NCBI RefSeq assembly: GCF_024300625.1
Contig: NZ_CP101322.1
Location: forward strand, 1,625,992 to 1,689,991
From: Halovivax gelatinilyticus
Lineage (GTDB): Archaea > Halobacteriota > Halobacteria > Halobacteriales > Natrialbaceae
Direction: 5' to 3'
Length of the DNA stretch: 64,000 bases
The translations under genes were made by a program, and so were the position numbers. Under the pieces are notes generated by a model. It did not search any database. It was not told the DNA's origin and saw nothing but the letters and a program-made list of their open reading frames with translations. Positions 45,492-54,799 of this stretch are shown here, in pieces (the stretch's first letter is position 1; every line of letters begins with the position of its first letter).

Positions 45492-45872
45492 CGACTGATC
45501 CGAATTGGTACGCATACTTGACATTGTCGAAACACGTGTTCTCGTCTTATACGTCGAAGATGACTTTACGTCCGAATCGTTGGGCGATTCGCCACCGAGC
45601 CATCCGACCGCAAGAACTGCAACGCTGTTCCCGGAGCATTCCTGCACCAATGGATATTTTTATTTGGGTTTACCGTGGCCGGCGTCGGGATCGGTTCACC
45701 CGGCAACCGCCACTCGATTGTGGGTGATCGAGCCCCGTTGTCTCCGCATCTGCGGGAGATGATCGGGTCCTGGAGTCTCCGCATAGGCGGGGCGATCTCT
45801 CCCGTATCGTCACATCGACGCGAGCGAAATAGGTACACTCAAACCGGGACTGGCCCAACCCCGTTGACAGAC
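45492..45872. other. 381-base gap with AT-rich promoter and two tandem hairpins
   Basis: An AT-rich TATA-like run (GATATTTTTATTTGGG, about 45652-45667) points toward the gene at 45873. Downstream, two similar hairpins follow each other: CTCCGCA/TGCGGGAG (about 45740-45757) and CTCCGC/GCGGGG (about 45778-45793), each starting GTCTCCGCAT. If transcription starts after the TATA-like run, they lie in a leader of about 180 bases. A GTG frame from 45675 exists but is Arg/Ser-rich and unconvincing. Confidence 0.4.
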
Positions 45873-46301
45873 ATGGCTTCGAGATTCGACGCCGCCGGCG
45901 AGTCGATTCCGACGGCGACGCTCGCGGTTCGGGGGGTAGTGGCACTGATTCTCTCGATCCTCGGCAACGGCGCGTTGCTCGGGATCGTCCTCGCGACGGA
46001 CGTCGTCTCCCGGTTCGATGCGCTCTCGCCGATCCCGGTCTTCTTCCTCACGATCGTCGGCGTGATCGGCGCGACGGTCGTCTTCGGCGCGCTCACCCGC
46101 CGGTCGGACCGGCCGGATCGAACGTTCACGCTCGTCGCGGCAGTGGTCCTCCTCGCTTCGTTCGCGCCGGATCTCTACATACTGAGCGAGGATCCCGACG
46201 CGACGGCCGGCGCCGTCGCCGTCCTGATGGTGATGCACGTGGTCGTCGCGGCGGCGTGCGTCTTCGCGCTGACGGACCGCTACTCGCCGATCGCCCGGTG
46301 A
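45873..46301 (+). CDS. four-span membrane protein
   Basis: 142 residues, MASRFDAAGESIPTATLAVR, with four hydrophobic helices; the connecting loops are short and the third carries SEDPDATAG. The pattern resembles DUF6069-type small membrane proteins but the match is weak. It stands alone, divergent from the PAP2 gene, possibly with a long leader. Confidence 0.65.
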   Translation: MASRFDAAGESIPTATLAVRGVVALILSILGNGALLGIVLATDVVSRFDALSPIPVFFLTIVGVIGATVVFGALTRRSDRPDRTFTLVAAVVLLASFAPDLYILSEDPDATAGAVAVLMVMHVVVAAACVFALTDRYSPIAR

Positions 46302-46381
46302 GGCGTCAATCGATTCGGGGTGGACTGACAGGTCGTCCGCCTGACCGATTGTCGACAGAACGCTCAGTCACCGAACGCGCG

Positions 46382-46810
46382 TCACCGATCGCCTCGCCGC
46401 CCACCGCGCGAACGCGTCGACACGCCCGGCCGTTCACGGAGTCGGTCGGGCAGGTGCCAGGCGATGTCGGTGAGCGTGACGATTCCGAGCGGTTTCTTCC
46501 CGCCGCGAATCGGGAGCCGCTTGACGTTCTCTTCTTCCATCGTTCGCAGGGCGCTCGTCACGCTCGTCGTCGACGTGATCGTCGCCAGATCGGTACTCAT
46601 CACGTCGGCGACCACCAGCTCGTCGAGGCGCTCGCGCTCGACGTAGGTGGCCCGGAGCACGTCCGACTCCGTCACGATTCCCGCGAGACCCTCGTCCATC
46701 ACGACGACGCTCCCGACGCGGTGGTCGAGCATCAGCCCGGCCGCCGTCCGGAGCGAGTCGTCGGGGCCGGCGGTGAGCACCGGTGACGACATGATCTCGC
46801 GAACTTCCAT
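46382..46810 (-). CDS. tandem CBS domain protein
   Basis: 142 residues with two CBS units: the first around VREIMSSPVLTAGPDDSLRTAA to GIVTESDVLRATY, the second around VADVMSTDLATITSTTSV to GIVTLTDIAWHL. The pair usually binds an adenosine nucleotide and reports energy state. A basic Arg-rich tail ends the protein. No effector domain or obvious partner adjoins it. Confidence 0.88.
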   Translation of the reverse strand: MEVREIMSSPVLTAGPDDSLRTAAGLMLDHRVGSVVVMDEGLAGIVTESDVLRATYVERERLDELVVADVMSTDLATITSTTSVTSALRTMEEENVKRLPIRGGKKPLGIVTLTDIAWHLPDRLRERPGVSTRSRGGRRGDR

Positions 46811-46978
46811 GGCGTGTACTGGGCGGTTCGGTGCATAACTCTTCCGTCGGTTTGACAGGACTGCGACGGCGATGAGCGACGTCGGCCGCCTACCGAACGG
46901 ACGCCGTCGGATTCGCCGAGGAATGCGATCCGGATTCGCATCCGTGGGTTTTTGATCCGTCCCGCAGATCTGCGAACG

Positions 46979-47245
46979 ATGGCGCTTACGAAACTACTCA
47001 GCGGTCTCTTACAGATCGTCGTGACGGTCGCCGTGTTGATCGCGGTCGGGGTCGTCGCGTTTTTCATCACCGTGTTCGTCGTCTCGCAGGGCGCCCGGCT
47101 GGCCGGCTACGACCCGAGCGGCGACTTCGTCGTCCTCTCCGCGTCGCTGCTCGTCGTCGCCGCCCTCCTCGGCGGGATTCCGCTCGGTCAGTCCCGAACG
47201 GACAATTCGCCGCGAGACGAGTACGACACGACCGGGTTCCAGTGA
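46979..47245 (+). CDS. small two-span membrane protein
   Basis: 88 residues, MALTKLLSGLLQIVVTV, with helices at about 9-36 and 50-70 and a polar, Asp/Asn-rich tail. No motif. It faces the helicase gene and ends 28 bases from its stop. Confidence 0.6.
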   Translation: MALTKLLSGLLQIVVTVAVLIAVGVVAFFITVFVVSQGARLAGYDPSGDFVVLSASLLVVAALLGGIPLGQSRTDNSPRDEYDTTGFQ

Positions 47246-47272
47246 GTTCGGCGCGTCGGCCGACGGCCGCCC

Positions 47273-49720
47273 TCACGCCGGGTCGAGACGGTCGGCGAAT
47301 CGATCCAGGCCGAGCTGGAGCATGTCCGGGCTCACCGGCTGGTACTCCTCGGCGTTCGGAAGGTAGCCCCGAACCGAGTCCCAGGAGTCTCTCGCGTAGC
47401 GCTCGTCCAGGAAGACGCGCACGCCGACGTCGTCGGGGCTTCTGATCACCCGACCGACCGCCTGGCGCGCCTTCCTGACCGCGGGGACGGTGAGGGCGTA
47501 CTCGAACCCCGATCCGAACTCGTCGTCGTAGGCGCGTCTGACCGCCTGCGTTCGAGGACTCTGAGTGTTGACGATTGGCACGCCACAGACCACGGCGGCG
47601 TTCAATCGATCGCCGCTGTAGTCGACGCCCTCGGTCAGGGTCCCGCGCAGGCTCGTGACGAGCACCTTTCCGTCGCCGTCGAAGAACTCGTCTTTGAGCG
47701 ACTCCGTGGCGCCGTCGTCGCTGGCGACGTCGAGCAGGACGGGCTTTTCCGTCAGCCGTTCGTCGAGCACGTCCGCCGCCCACTGGGCCTCGGCGTAACT
47801 GGGCATCCCGACGAGGACGTTCCCCGGGAGTGCGCCGATACGGGAGAGCGCGTCGGCGTAGGCGCGGCGAGTTTCGTTCGGCTCGTCGCCGCCCGCGCCA
47901 CCGTTGCTCTCTGCCGGTATTGTACCGTCGCCCGCCGTTCCGGCATCACCCGGCACCCCACCACCGGGTGACCCGCGGTTTCCGTAGGTGAACTTCGGCG
48001 CCGCCACGGCGAAGCTCTCGCGGTTCTGTTCGGGGAAGTGCAGCCCGTATCGGCGTTCGACGACCGGGCGGTCCGCCTCGCGGTCGAGGTATCTGAGGCC
48101 GGTCACCTCAGCGAAGGCGTCCATCGGTGCGAGCGTCGCGCTCATCAGGATCCCGCCGCCGAACGCCGCCAGGCGCTCGCCGATCGCGCCGCTTGGGACG
48201 CAGTTGTGGAGCGCGAGTCGAGCCGTGTACGCTCGACGCCAGGAGTCGGCCGGTTCGGTCTCGTCCCAGGTGCGCTCGAGTTCGATCTCGCGGAAGTAGT
48301 CGGTGTGGCCGCGTCGGTTCCACTCGCCGAGGACGCGGCCGACGGCGGGCGCGGCTCGGGTTCGCTCTTCGTCTTCGGCCTCGTTCAAGATTCGGGCGAC
48401 GACGGCGCCGACGGACTCCGCTCTGACCCAGTGGACGTCGGTGTAGCCCGCGCGCTCGCCCCACTCGCTGAGCTCGTCGACCGCGGGTTCGCCCGGATCG
48501 CGAAGCGGAATCTCCGCGTCGGGAAGGTCCGTCAGGTCGGATCGCCAGCCGGGGTGGTCGGCGTCGAGATGGGCCGTGACGCGTCGGTCGAGTTCGGCTC
48601 GTAACTCGGAGAGAAACTCGAGCGTCGCCTCGAGTTCCTCGAACGAGACGTCGGAGCCGGCCAGTTCGGCGCGGACGAGGTCGGCGTCGGCCGTCTTGGA
48701 GCCGCCCTCGACGGCTCTGCCTTCCCGGTCGTACCGGACCGGTCGGATCACGCGCGAGAGTTCCGCCACGGCGTCGCGGATCGTCGTATCGGCGACGCCC
48801 TCGCTGACGAGGTCGCGCACGCGCGGTTCGAGCATGTGCGCCTCGTCGCAGACGACGAACGTCTCCGAGCTTGCGAGCGCACCCGTAAAGGCCGCGAGCG
48901 TCGTCGGGTCGAACGCGTGGTAGTAGTTCCCGATGACGACCTCGACCTCGCCGAGGGCTGCGCCCATCACGGAGTGCGGGCAGGTACCGTGGCGGATCGA
49001 GCGCGCGACCAGTTCGCCGGGCGTTACCATGCCCGCGCTCGTCAGGTCGAACGGAACGGCCTCGACCGGCGACCCCTCACCTTCGGCGGGGAGGTCGCCG
49101 AGGTACTGGGCGTAGAACGGACAGTACTCGATCTCGCTCCGACCGTCGTCGTACGCGGGAATCTCCGGGGCGAACGGCGCCGTCTCGCCCGCCGTCTCGA
49201 GCAGGCGGACGCCACGGTCGCGTCGCCCGCTGTCGGCAAGGCCCACCTGCTGACTCCGGGCGCGCGCCGTGAGGTCGCCGGTCGTCGTCGATCCACCCTC
49301 GCCGGTCAGGTCGCGCGTCCGGTCTCGGAGCGTCTCACACCGGTCGTAGACGGTGGCGTCGTCGAAGCCGGCGGCCCGCTCGCGATTGTACGGGCAGACG
49401 TCGGCCTTTCCGACCAGGGTGAGCCCCGAGACGGGCTCGTGTTCGGTCGGCAGGGCCTCGTTGATCGTCTGCAGGTCCGTCTCGAACTGGCGGAGCTGTT
49501 GCTTGACGCTGGTGAGGACGAGCACTCGTTCGAACGAGGTGTCGGGATCGCGCACGAGCGAGATGCCGGCCGACAGGGCGAGCATGGTCTTGCCCGTCCC
49601 GCAGGCCCCCTCGATCACGGTGTAACCGCCGTCACGGGCGGTTTCGATCGCGGTCTCGATGCCGTCGACCTGCTCGTCGTAGGGCTCGTCGTGTCCGAAG
49701 ACGTCCCGCCAGTTCGCCAT
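47273..49720 (-). CDS. XPD/DinG-type superfamily 2 DNA helicase
   Basis: 815 residues from MANWRDVFGHDEP. Walker A GACGTGKTML (about 39-48), DEAH box VVCDEAHMLEPR, and four Cys around CPYNRERA, CETLRDR, CPFYAQ and CPHSVMG that fit the XPD iron-sulfur cluster, followed by the C-terminal motor half with VTSLRGTLTEGVDYSGD and QAVGRVIRSPDDVG. Family members unwind DNA 5' to 3' in repair. A Gly/Pro-rich variable insert (about 600-630) sits between the motor domains. Confidence 0.88.
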   Translation of the reverse strand: MANWRDVFGHDEPYDEQVDGIETAIETARDGGYTVIEGACGTGKTMLALSAGISLVRDPDTSFERVLVLTSVKQQLRQFETDLQTINEALPTEHEPVSGLTLVGKADVCPYNRERAAGFDDATVYDRCETLRDRTRDLTGEGGSTTTGDLTARARSQQVGLADSGRRDRGVRLLETAGETAPFAPEIPAYDDGRSEIEYCPFYAQYLGDLPAEGEGSPVEAVPFDLTSAGMVTPGELVARSIRHGTCPHSVMGAALGEVEVVIGNYYHAFDPTTLAAFTGALASSETFVVCDEAHMLEPRVRDLVSEGVADTTIRDAVAELSRVIRPVRYDREGRAVEGGSKTADADLVRAELAGSDVSFEELEATLEFLSELRAELDRRVTAHLDADHPGWRSDLTDLPDAEIPLRDPGEPAVDELSEWGERAGYTDVHWVRAESVGAVVARILNEAEDEERTRAAPAVGRVLGEWNRRGHTDYFREIELERTWDETEPADSWRRAYTARLALHNCVPSGAIGERLAAFGGGILMSATLAPMDAFAEVTGLRYLDREADRPVVERRYGLHFPEQNRESFAVAAPKFTYGNRGSPGGGVPGDAGTAGDGTIPAESNGGAGGDEPNETRRAYADALSRIGALPGNVLVGMPSYAEAQWAADVLDERLTEKPVLLDVASDDGATESLKDEFFDGDGKVLVTSLRGTLTEGVDYSGDRLNAAVVCGVPIVNTQSPRTQAVRRAYDDEFGSGFEYALTVPAVRKARQAVGRVIRSPDDVGVRVFLDERYARDSWDSVRGYLPNAEEYQPVSPDMLQLGLDRFADRLDPA

Positions 49721-49870
49721 TCTTACCGTACTCATCGACGGTCGGTCATAGGGTTGACGGACCGGACTTGCTTCGCGATCGTATATAAATGGACGGTCGG
49801 GTGAGCCGCTTGGGGGGCTGGAATTCGAGGGGGTGCCAGATGCGGGGTAGTCTGGCGGATCGTCCAGCGA

Positions 49871-51175
49871 TCAGGGAGTTAGCCGGTCCGAGTCGCGCGG
49901 AAAGAGGATCGTTTCCTGCACGTGGTCGAGGTCGGCGACCTGTTGGACGAGTCGATCGATACCGAGCCCGAACCCGCCGTGAGGCGGCGTGCCGTAGCGC
50001 AGTCCCTCGAGGTAGAATTCGAAGTCCCCGAGCGAGAGTCCGCGCTCGCGCATCCGCGTTGCGAGTCGGTCGACGTCGTGTTCGCGCTGGCCGCCCGAGG
50101 AGAGTTCGAGGCCGCGGTAGAGCAGGTCGAACTTTCGGGAGGCGATATCGTCACCCGGGACGTCCTGACGGTAGTAGAACTTCTCGTCCGGGTAACCGAC
50201 GACGAACACCGCAGGATGGCCCCGGTCGGTGAAGTGATCGCCGAGGAGGCGTTCGCCGCGGGTGTCGAGGTCGGCCGGCTCCTCGGGAACGTGGCCGTAC
50301 TCGTCTTCCAGGATGCGTCTGGCTTCGTCGAAGGTGATCCGGGGGAAGGGCGCGTCGGAAACGGTGAGATCGACGTCGAGGAGTTCCAGCTCTCGCTTCC
50401 CCTGCGACCGTACCGATTCGAGCGCGTAGCGCAGCGATTCCTCCTGGACGTCCATCACGTCGTGGTGGTCCTCGACGTAGCCGAGTTCGACGTCGAACAT
50501 CGAAATCTCGGCGACGTGTCGCGAGGTCGAGAACGCCTCCGCCCGGAAAGCCGTTCCCACCTCGAAGAGGCGGTCGAACCCGGCGGCGACGAGCGCTTGT
50601 TTGTACAGCTGTGGGCTCTGGGAGAGTGTCGCCTCCCGGCCGTAGTACACCACCGGGAAGAGTTCCGCGCCGCCTTCGGCGCCGGCGGCGGTGATCGTCG
50701 GCGTCTCGACCTCCTCGAAGTCGGCCTCGGTACACCACTCTCGCAGTGCCCTGACGAGTTTCGATCGGAGCGAAAAGATCGCCCGCGTCTCCGGGCGACG
50801 GACGTCGATCGCCCGGTGGTCGAGACGGGTAGATCGCGCCGCTCCGACGTCCTTCGCGACCTCTAGCGGGAGGTCGCGTGCCGCCGCATCGAGCACCCGG
50901 AGGTCGTGCGGGACGAGTTCCAGTCCGCCAGGCGCCTGCTCGCTCGCGACCGGTTCGCCCGTGACTTCGAGGACGTCTTCGCGGCCGAGCGCTTCCGCCC
51001 GGTCGAAGAGGGTCGGCTGTTCGTCTTCTTTGAGAACGACCTGGCAAATTCCGGTCCGGTCCCGTACCAGGGCGAAGCGGATTCCGCCGAGGTCGCGTAC
51101 CTCGTGGACGTGGCCGGCGATAGTCGTGGTCGATTCCGTCGGTGTACAGTCGTCGATGTACGTTCTGTCTTGCAT
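49871..51175 (-). CDS. aspS: aspartyl-tRNA synthetase, archaeal non-discriminating type
   Basis: 434 residues, class IIb. OB-fold tRNA-binding domain (about 15-105) then the catalytic core: [42 protein letters not shown], and [13 protein letters not shown] (motif 3). The short archaeal form usually charges both tRNA-Asp and tRNA-Asn, with an amidotransferase finishing Asn-tRNA. The ATG giving [10 protein letters not shown] is used; a second ATG precedes it directly. Confidence 0.94.
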   Translation of the reverse strand: MQDRTYIDDCTPTESTTTIAGHVHEVRDLGGIRFALVRDRTGICQVVLKEDEQPTLFDRAEALGREDVLEVTGEPVASEQAPGGLELVPHDLRVLDAAARDLPLEVAKDVGAARSTRLDHRAIDVRRPETRAIFSLRSKLVRALREWCTEADFEEVETPTITAAGAEGGAELFPVVYYGREATLSQSPQLYKQALVAAGFDRLFEVGTAFRAEAFSTSRHVAEISMFDVELGYVEDHHDVMDVQEESLRYALESVRSQGKRELELLDVDLTVSDAPFPRITFDEARRILEDEYGHVPEEPADLDTRGERLLGDHFTDRGHPAVFVVGYPDEKFYYRQDVPGDDIASRKFDLLYRGLELSSGGQREHDVDRLATRMRERGLSLGDFEFYLEGLRYGTPPHGGFGLGIDRLVQQVADLDHVQETILFPRDSDRLTP

Positions 51176-51178
51176 CAT

Positions 51179-51627
51179 CTCGTCCGCTGTCGTGCGATCG
51201 GTCGCTCCGGTCGGCGGGCCGGTCCCACCCGGAGAGTCAGTCCCCCGCGCGACCGTCGCACGGCGATCACGCGGCTCGTTAGTCGTCCTGAACGGGCTCG
51301 TTCGAGACTGCCGACTCCACCGACGTCGTCGGGACTGGCGACGCGGCATCGATCGGCAGACTCGTGAAAAAATATTGGTGCACCTACTCACGCAGGTGCA
51401 TTCGTCGCATTCGTGACGTCGTCACGGCGCAGCCGCTCGCAGCGAGCGGCGGCGCAGTCGGCGGGGACGATCGTCACCATCTCGACACCAGATTGTCCGC
51501 GACGGTTGAAACAGATTTCGATCTCGCCGACCTCGTTCCGGTCGAAACCGCCTCGCGAAAGCGAACCACACGAGGTCGACTCGCTCGGGACCGCAAGGCA
51601 CACCCGACGCGACGCCCTCCCGTCGGT
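51179..51627. promoter_or_regulatory. 449-base divergent region between aspS and the DUF1684 gene
   Basis: No credible gene. The distinctive part is an AT-rich AAAAAATATTGG followed by a perfect inverted repeat TGCACCT/AGGTGCA with 8-base spacer (51379-51400) and, just after, GTGACGTCGTCAC. These look like a promoter and operator set for one or both flanking genes. The bound regulator cannot be named. Confidence 0.4.
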
Positions 51628-52194
51628 ATGGATGACGTCGACGGCTGGCGAGCCGAACTCGAGGAAAAGCGCGCGGAGAAGGACGACTTCTTCGCTGAAC
51701 ACCCCCAGTCACCGATACCCCCGGCCGAGCGAGAGGACTTCGAGGGACTCTCGTACTTCGACCCGGATCCCGACTACCGCGTTTCGGCCGACGTGACCGT
51801 TCACGACGATCCCGACATCGCGCTGCTGGAGACGACGGCGGGCGGCGAGATGCGGTACCTCCGGACCGCGACGCTGTCGGTGGAGCTCCCGTCCGCCGGG
51901 CCGGACGCGGACCCGGTTGACACCGACCTCGCGGGCTACCGGCAGGAGGGTGCCGAGGGAGAGACGCTGTTCGTCCCGTTCAGGGACAAGACGACCGGCC
52001 AGCAGACGTACGCCGGCGGGCGGTACATCGAGCTTTCGGCGGACCGGACGCTCGAAACGGGCGACAAGATCGTCGTCGACTTCAACCTCGCCTACACGCC
52101 GTTCTGCGCCTATTCGGAGGCGTTCGACTGCCCCCTCCCGCCGGAAGAGAACTGGCTCGAAGTCGCCATCCCCGCTGGTGAGCGTGACGATTGA
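51628..52194 (+). CDS. DUF1684 family protein
   Basis: 188 residues, MDDVDGWRAELEEKRAEK. The family signature is at the C-terminus: NLAYTPFCAYSEAFDCPLPP followed by EENWLEVAIPAGE. The N-terminal helix with FFAEHPQSPIPP is also typical. Biochemical function not established for the family. No signal peptide. Single gene. Confidence 0.85.
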   Translation: MDDVDGWRAELEEKRAEKDDFFAEHPQSPIPPAEREDFEGLSYFDPDPDYRVSADVTVHDDPDIALLETTAGGEMRYLRTATLSVELPSAGPDADPVDTDLAGYRQEGAEGETLFVPFRDKTTGQQTYAGGRYIELSADRTLETGDKIVVDFNLAYTPFCAYSEAFDCPLPPEENWLEVAIPAGERDD

Positions 52195-52610
52195 GCCGGT
52201 TCGACTGAGCTGGTTGGTTTGAGGTGGGTTCGACTGCACGGCTTCGTCGGAGTTCGACGATGCGTACAACTGGGTCTACTAACCCTTCTTTCCACTGGAC
52301 GTCAGCCGGGCGTCAGACGCCGAGCCGGGTGCACTGTAACCGATTCGCACGGGGTTCGCTCGGCGAACGGTTCTCTCCAGTCGAAATGGAGGGGTTCGAT
52401 CTCCCACAGTCCACCAGCGAGTTGACGCCGTATTGCGATTTTGTGTGGGTGTCTTCCGGTGGAGCGTCAGACGCTCGACTGACGGCGAGGTCGCGGCTGA
52501 GTCGCAGAAATTCACGCGATCTGGACAATCTAACTTCGATCTCGAAGTGAAATAAGGGGGGTTAACCGGAGGGCGACGGTCGCGATTCGGTTTCGAGTGG
52601 ACGGCGGCCG
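52195..52610. other. 416-base gap with two copies of an 11-base palindrome
   Basis: The stretch between the DUF1684 gene and the convergent methyltransferase gene has no convincing frame. GCGTCAGACGC occurs twice (52310-52320 and 52464-52474), each at the centre of a longer dyad (GGCGTC/GACGCC and GAGCGTC/GACGCTC). They may be transcription-termination hairpins or protein sites. Confidence 0.4.
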
Positions 52611-53291
52611 TTACTGGGCGACGCCGACCGTCAACAGCGTGCCGAGTTCGCGGTAGCGTTCGACCATCTCCTCGCGTCGTTCGAACTCGTCGGTCGGAAA
52701 CGCCGACTCGTCCGGAATCTCGACGTCGCGGTCGGGGACGTTGTCCTGGCCGGAGACGACGAGCCCGGCGCGCCGGAACGCCTCGCGGTAGTCGTCTGCG
52801 CTCCACAGCGTCATGTCGACTGCGATCTTCTCCTGCCACTCGTGGGAGTAGGTGTTTTCCTCGTAGTAGTTGACGGCGCAGTAGAACGTTCCGCCGGGTT
52901 TGAGGACGCGGGCGATCTCGGCGAGCGTCTCGTGGGGATCGGCCGCGTAGTAAAAGGCCTCCATCGACCAGACGTGATCGATCGAGTCCGTCGCGAACGG
53001 CAGCGAGCCGAAGTCGCCGATGAGAAAGCCGACGTTCGCATCGTCGGTGTAGCTCGCGGCGTTTCGCGCCATCTCCGGGGCCCCGTCGAGCCCGTAGACG
53101 CGGCCGGCGTCGTCCGCATCCCGAACGGCTCGCCCGGCGTAGCCGCTGCCACAGCCGAGATCGAGGACGACGTCGCCCGGCTCGACCGGGATCCGGCTTA
53201 GCGCGTGTCTCGCGGTCGCCCAGTGGCGTTCTTCCATTCCCTTATCTCGCCCGTCGGCCGCCCACGCGTCGAACTCTTCGCGTACGCTCAT
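52611..53291 (-). CDS. class I SAM-dependent methyltransferase (UbiE-like)
   Basis: 226 residues. Motif I VLDLGCGSGYAGRAV, motif II YGLDGAPEM, IGDFGSLPFATDSIDHVWSME and ARVLKPGGTFYCAVNYYEEN follow the UbiE/COQ5 pattern. Small-molecule or lipid quinone substrates are possible, not assignable. Start MSVREEFDAWAADGR. The iron-regulated region begins about 130 bases beyond its start. Confidence 0.85.
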   Translation of the reverse strand: MSVREEFDAWAADGRDKGMEERHWATARHALSRIPVEPGDVVLDLGCGSGYAGRAVRDADDAGRVYGLDGAPEMARNAASYTDDANVGFLIGDFGSLPFATDSIDHVWSMEAFYYAADPHETLAEIARVLKPGGTFYCAVNYYEENTYSHEWQEKIAVDMTLWSADDYREAFRRAGLVVSGQDNVPDRDVEIPDESAFPTDEFERREEMVERYRELGTLLTVGVAQ

Positions 53292-53425
53292 ACGGGGGAG
53301 TAGCCGTAGGAGCCCAAAGGTGGTTCGACTCCGAGTCAATCGGCCAGTGGTGGACTCTCGGCATGGATCGTTCGACTCCCGAATCGTCGGCCGCGCCGGT
53401 GCTCGTTCGACGAACCGACAGGGTC

Positions 53426-53441
53426 TTTAGGACGGCCTAAA
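53426..53441. promoter_or_regulatory. iron-type operator, copy 1
   Basis: TTTAGG-ACGG-CCTAAA, a perfect 6-base dyad with 4-base spacer. Resembles sites of DtxR/IdeR-family metal regulators in haloarchaea (TTAGG-N-CCTAA type). Located between the methyltransferase start and the iron importer. Confidence 0.65.
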
Positions 53442-53458
53442 GAACCACCAGTGACGGA

Positions 53459-53474
53459 TTTAGGCTGGCCGAAA
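53459..53474. promoter_or_regulatory. iron-type operator, copy 2 (imperfect)
   Basis: TTTAGG-CTGG-CCGAAA, one mismatch in the right arm. Its start is 33 bases from that of copy 1, so the two are on nearly the same helix face. Confidence 0.5.
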
Positions 53475-53564
53475 CCGTGGGCATCATCGGCCGGCCCATC
53501 GGCGAGCAACGTGTCTCGCCGCGCGTTTTCCCGTCCATCGTCCCGAATCGGCAACTATATGTGT

Positions 53565-53580
53565 TTTAGGCCGACCTAAA
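53565..53580. promoter_or_regulatory. iron-type operator, copy 3 over the promoter
   Basis: TTTAGG-CCGA-CCTAAA lies between a TATA-like CTATAT (53555-53560) and the ATG of the binding protein at 53588. Occupancy would block transcription start, as expected of an iron-dependent repressor. Confidence 0.7.
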
Positions 53581-53587
53581 ACTAGAT

Positions 53588-54733
53588 ATGCAACACCGAC
53601 ACGACGCGTCATCGAGCCGATCGGCGATCGGCCGCCGCCGATTTCTCGCTACGAGCGGCGTCGCGCTCGCCGGAGCCGGGCTGGCGGGCTGTCTCGACGT
53701 TTTCGGTGGTCGAACCGACCCGTTCGACGACTACGGGCCACAGGGGGAGGCCCTCGATTCGGGTGAGGCGACCTGGGACGACCTCGGCGACCTCGAGGGC
53801 GAACTCGTCGTCTACTCCGGACGCACGCGCGATCAGATCAAGCCGCTGTTCGACGAACTCGAAGACCAGTACCCGGAGTTCGAGATCACGGCCGACTACG
53901 ACGGTAACGACGCCCAGCTGGCCAGCCTTCGTGAGGAGGGCGACGCGACCGACGCGGACGTCTTCTACACGCAGGATTCCGGGGCGCTCGCGGCGTTCAA
54001 AGAGGAGGGACTCGCCAGGGAGCTTCCGGACGACGTCACCGGGACGATCGAGGAGCGCTACCGCGACCGCGACGGCCGGTGGACCGGCGCGTCCGGCCGG
54101 GTTCGGGCCGTTCTCTACAACACGGACGCGTTCGACGGCGACGAGTTACCTGACGACATCTTCGCCTACGCCGAGGACGACCGCTTCGCCGGCCGCATCT
54201 CGACGCGGCCGAACTCCGGGAGCTTCCGGGCGTTCATCGTCGCGATGATGGAACTCGAAGGCGAAGAGCGCACCCGCGAGTGGGCGACGAAGATGGTCGA
54301 AGAGCAAGAAATCGTCACCTACGACAGCGGCACCCAGCAGGCCGAGGCCGTCGCCGCGGGAGATCAGGACATCGCGCTCGGCAACCAGTACTACGCCGGC
54401 CGAATTCTCCAGAACGCTCCCGATGCCCCGCTGGGCGTCGCATTCACCCGGGAGGATCCCGGTTGTCTGTTCAACGTCTCGGGGATCGCCGTTCACGAAC
54501 ACGCCGAGGTACCGAACCTCGCCGCCGAATTCGTCCGCCACGTTCTCGCCCGGGAGGGCCAGGAGTTCTTCGTCGCGGTCAACGGCGAGTACCCGGTCGT
54601 CGACCACGTCGAGTACGTCGGCGACCTGCCGGCGCTCGCCGACATCCGACCGCCGGAATTCGATCTCAACACGCTCGGGCTCGAACTCCAGGAAGCGCGC
54701 GACCTCCAGAGCGAAACCGGACTCACGCTGTGA
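53588..54733 (+). CDS. ferric-iron ABC transporter substrate-binding lipoprotein
   Basis: 381 residues. A Tat signal (GRRRFLATSG) and lipobox LAGC anchor it outside. Bacterial FbpA/FutA-type features: VVYSGRTRDQIKPLFDEL at the N-domain, RISTRPNSGSFRAFI, and the Tyr pair in GNQYYAGRIL that binds Fe(III). Class of periplasmic binding protein for iron without siderophore. The start sits 7 bases after the third operator, and a TATA-like CTATAT precedes it, so the message has almost no leader. First gene of the importer. Confidence 0.9.
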   Translation: MQHRHDASSSRSAIGRRRFLATSGVALAGAGLAGCLDVFGGRTDPFDDYGPQGEALDSGEATWDDLGDLEGELVVYSGRTRDQIKPLFDELEDQYPEFEITADYDGNDAQLASLREEGDATDADVFYTQDSGALAAFKEEGLARELPDDVTGTIEERYRDRDGRWTGASGRVRAVLYNTDAFDGDELPDDIFAYAEDDRFAGRISTRPNSGSFRAFIVAMMELEGEERTREWATKMVEEQEIVTYDSGTQQAEAVAAGDQDIALGNQYYAGRILQNAPDAPLGVAFTREDPGCLFNVSGIAVHEHAEVPNLAAEFVRHVLAREGQEFFVAVNGEYPVVDHVEYVGDLPALADIRPPEFDLNTLGLELQEARDLQSETGLTL

Positions 54734-54751
54734 GCTCCTCGCCCGGCCCAA

Positions 54752-54767
54752 TTTAGGAAGGCCTAAA
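54752..54767. promoter_or_regulatory. iron-type operator, copy 4 before the permease
   Basis: TTTAGG-AAGG-CCTAAA lies in the 66-base gap between the binding protein and permease genes, suggesting a second regulated promoter or additional repression inside the operon. Confidence 0.6.
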
Positions 54768-54799
54768 CCAGCGACGCTCTAACGACCGAACCGAGTACC

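Noticed and set aside
52395-52440. tRNA-like T-arm (GGGGTTCGATC)
   Set aside because: The stem does not pair well and no acceptor, D-arm or anticodon arm can be drawn upstream.
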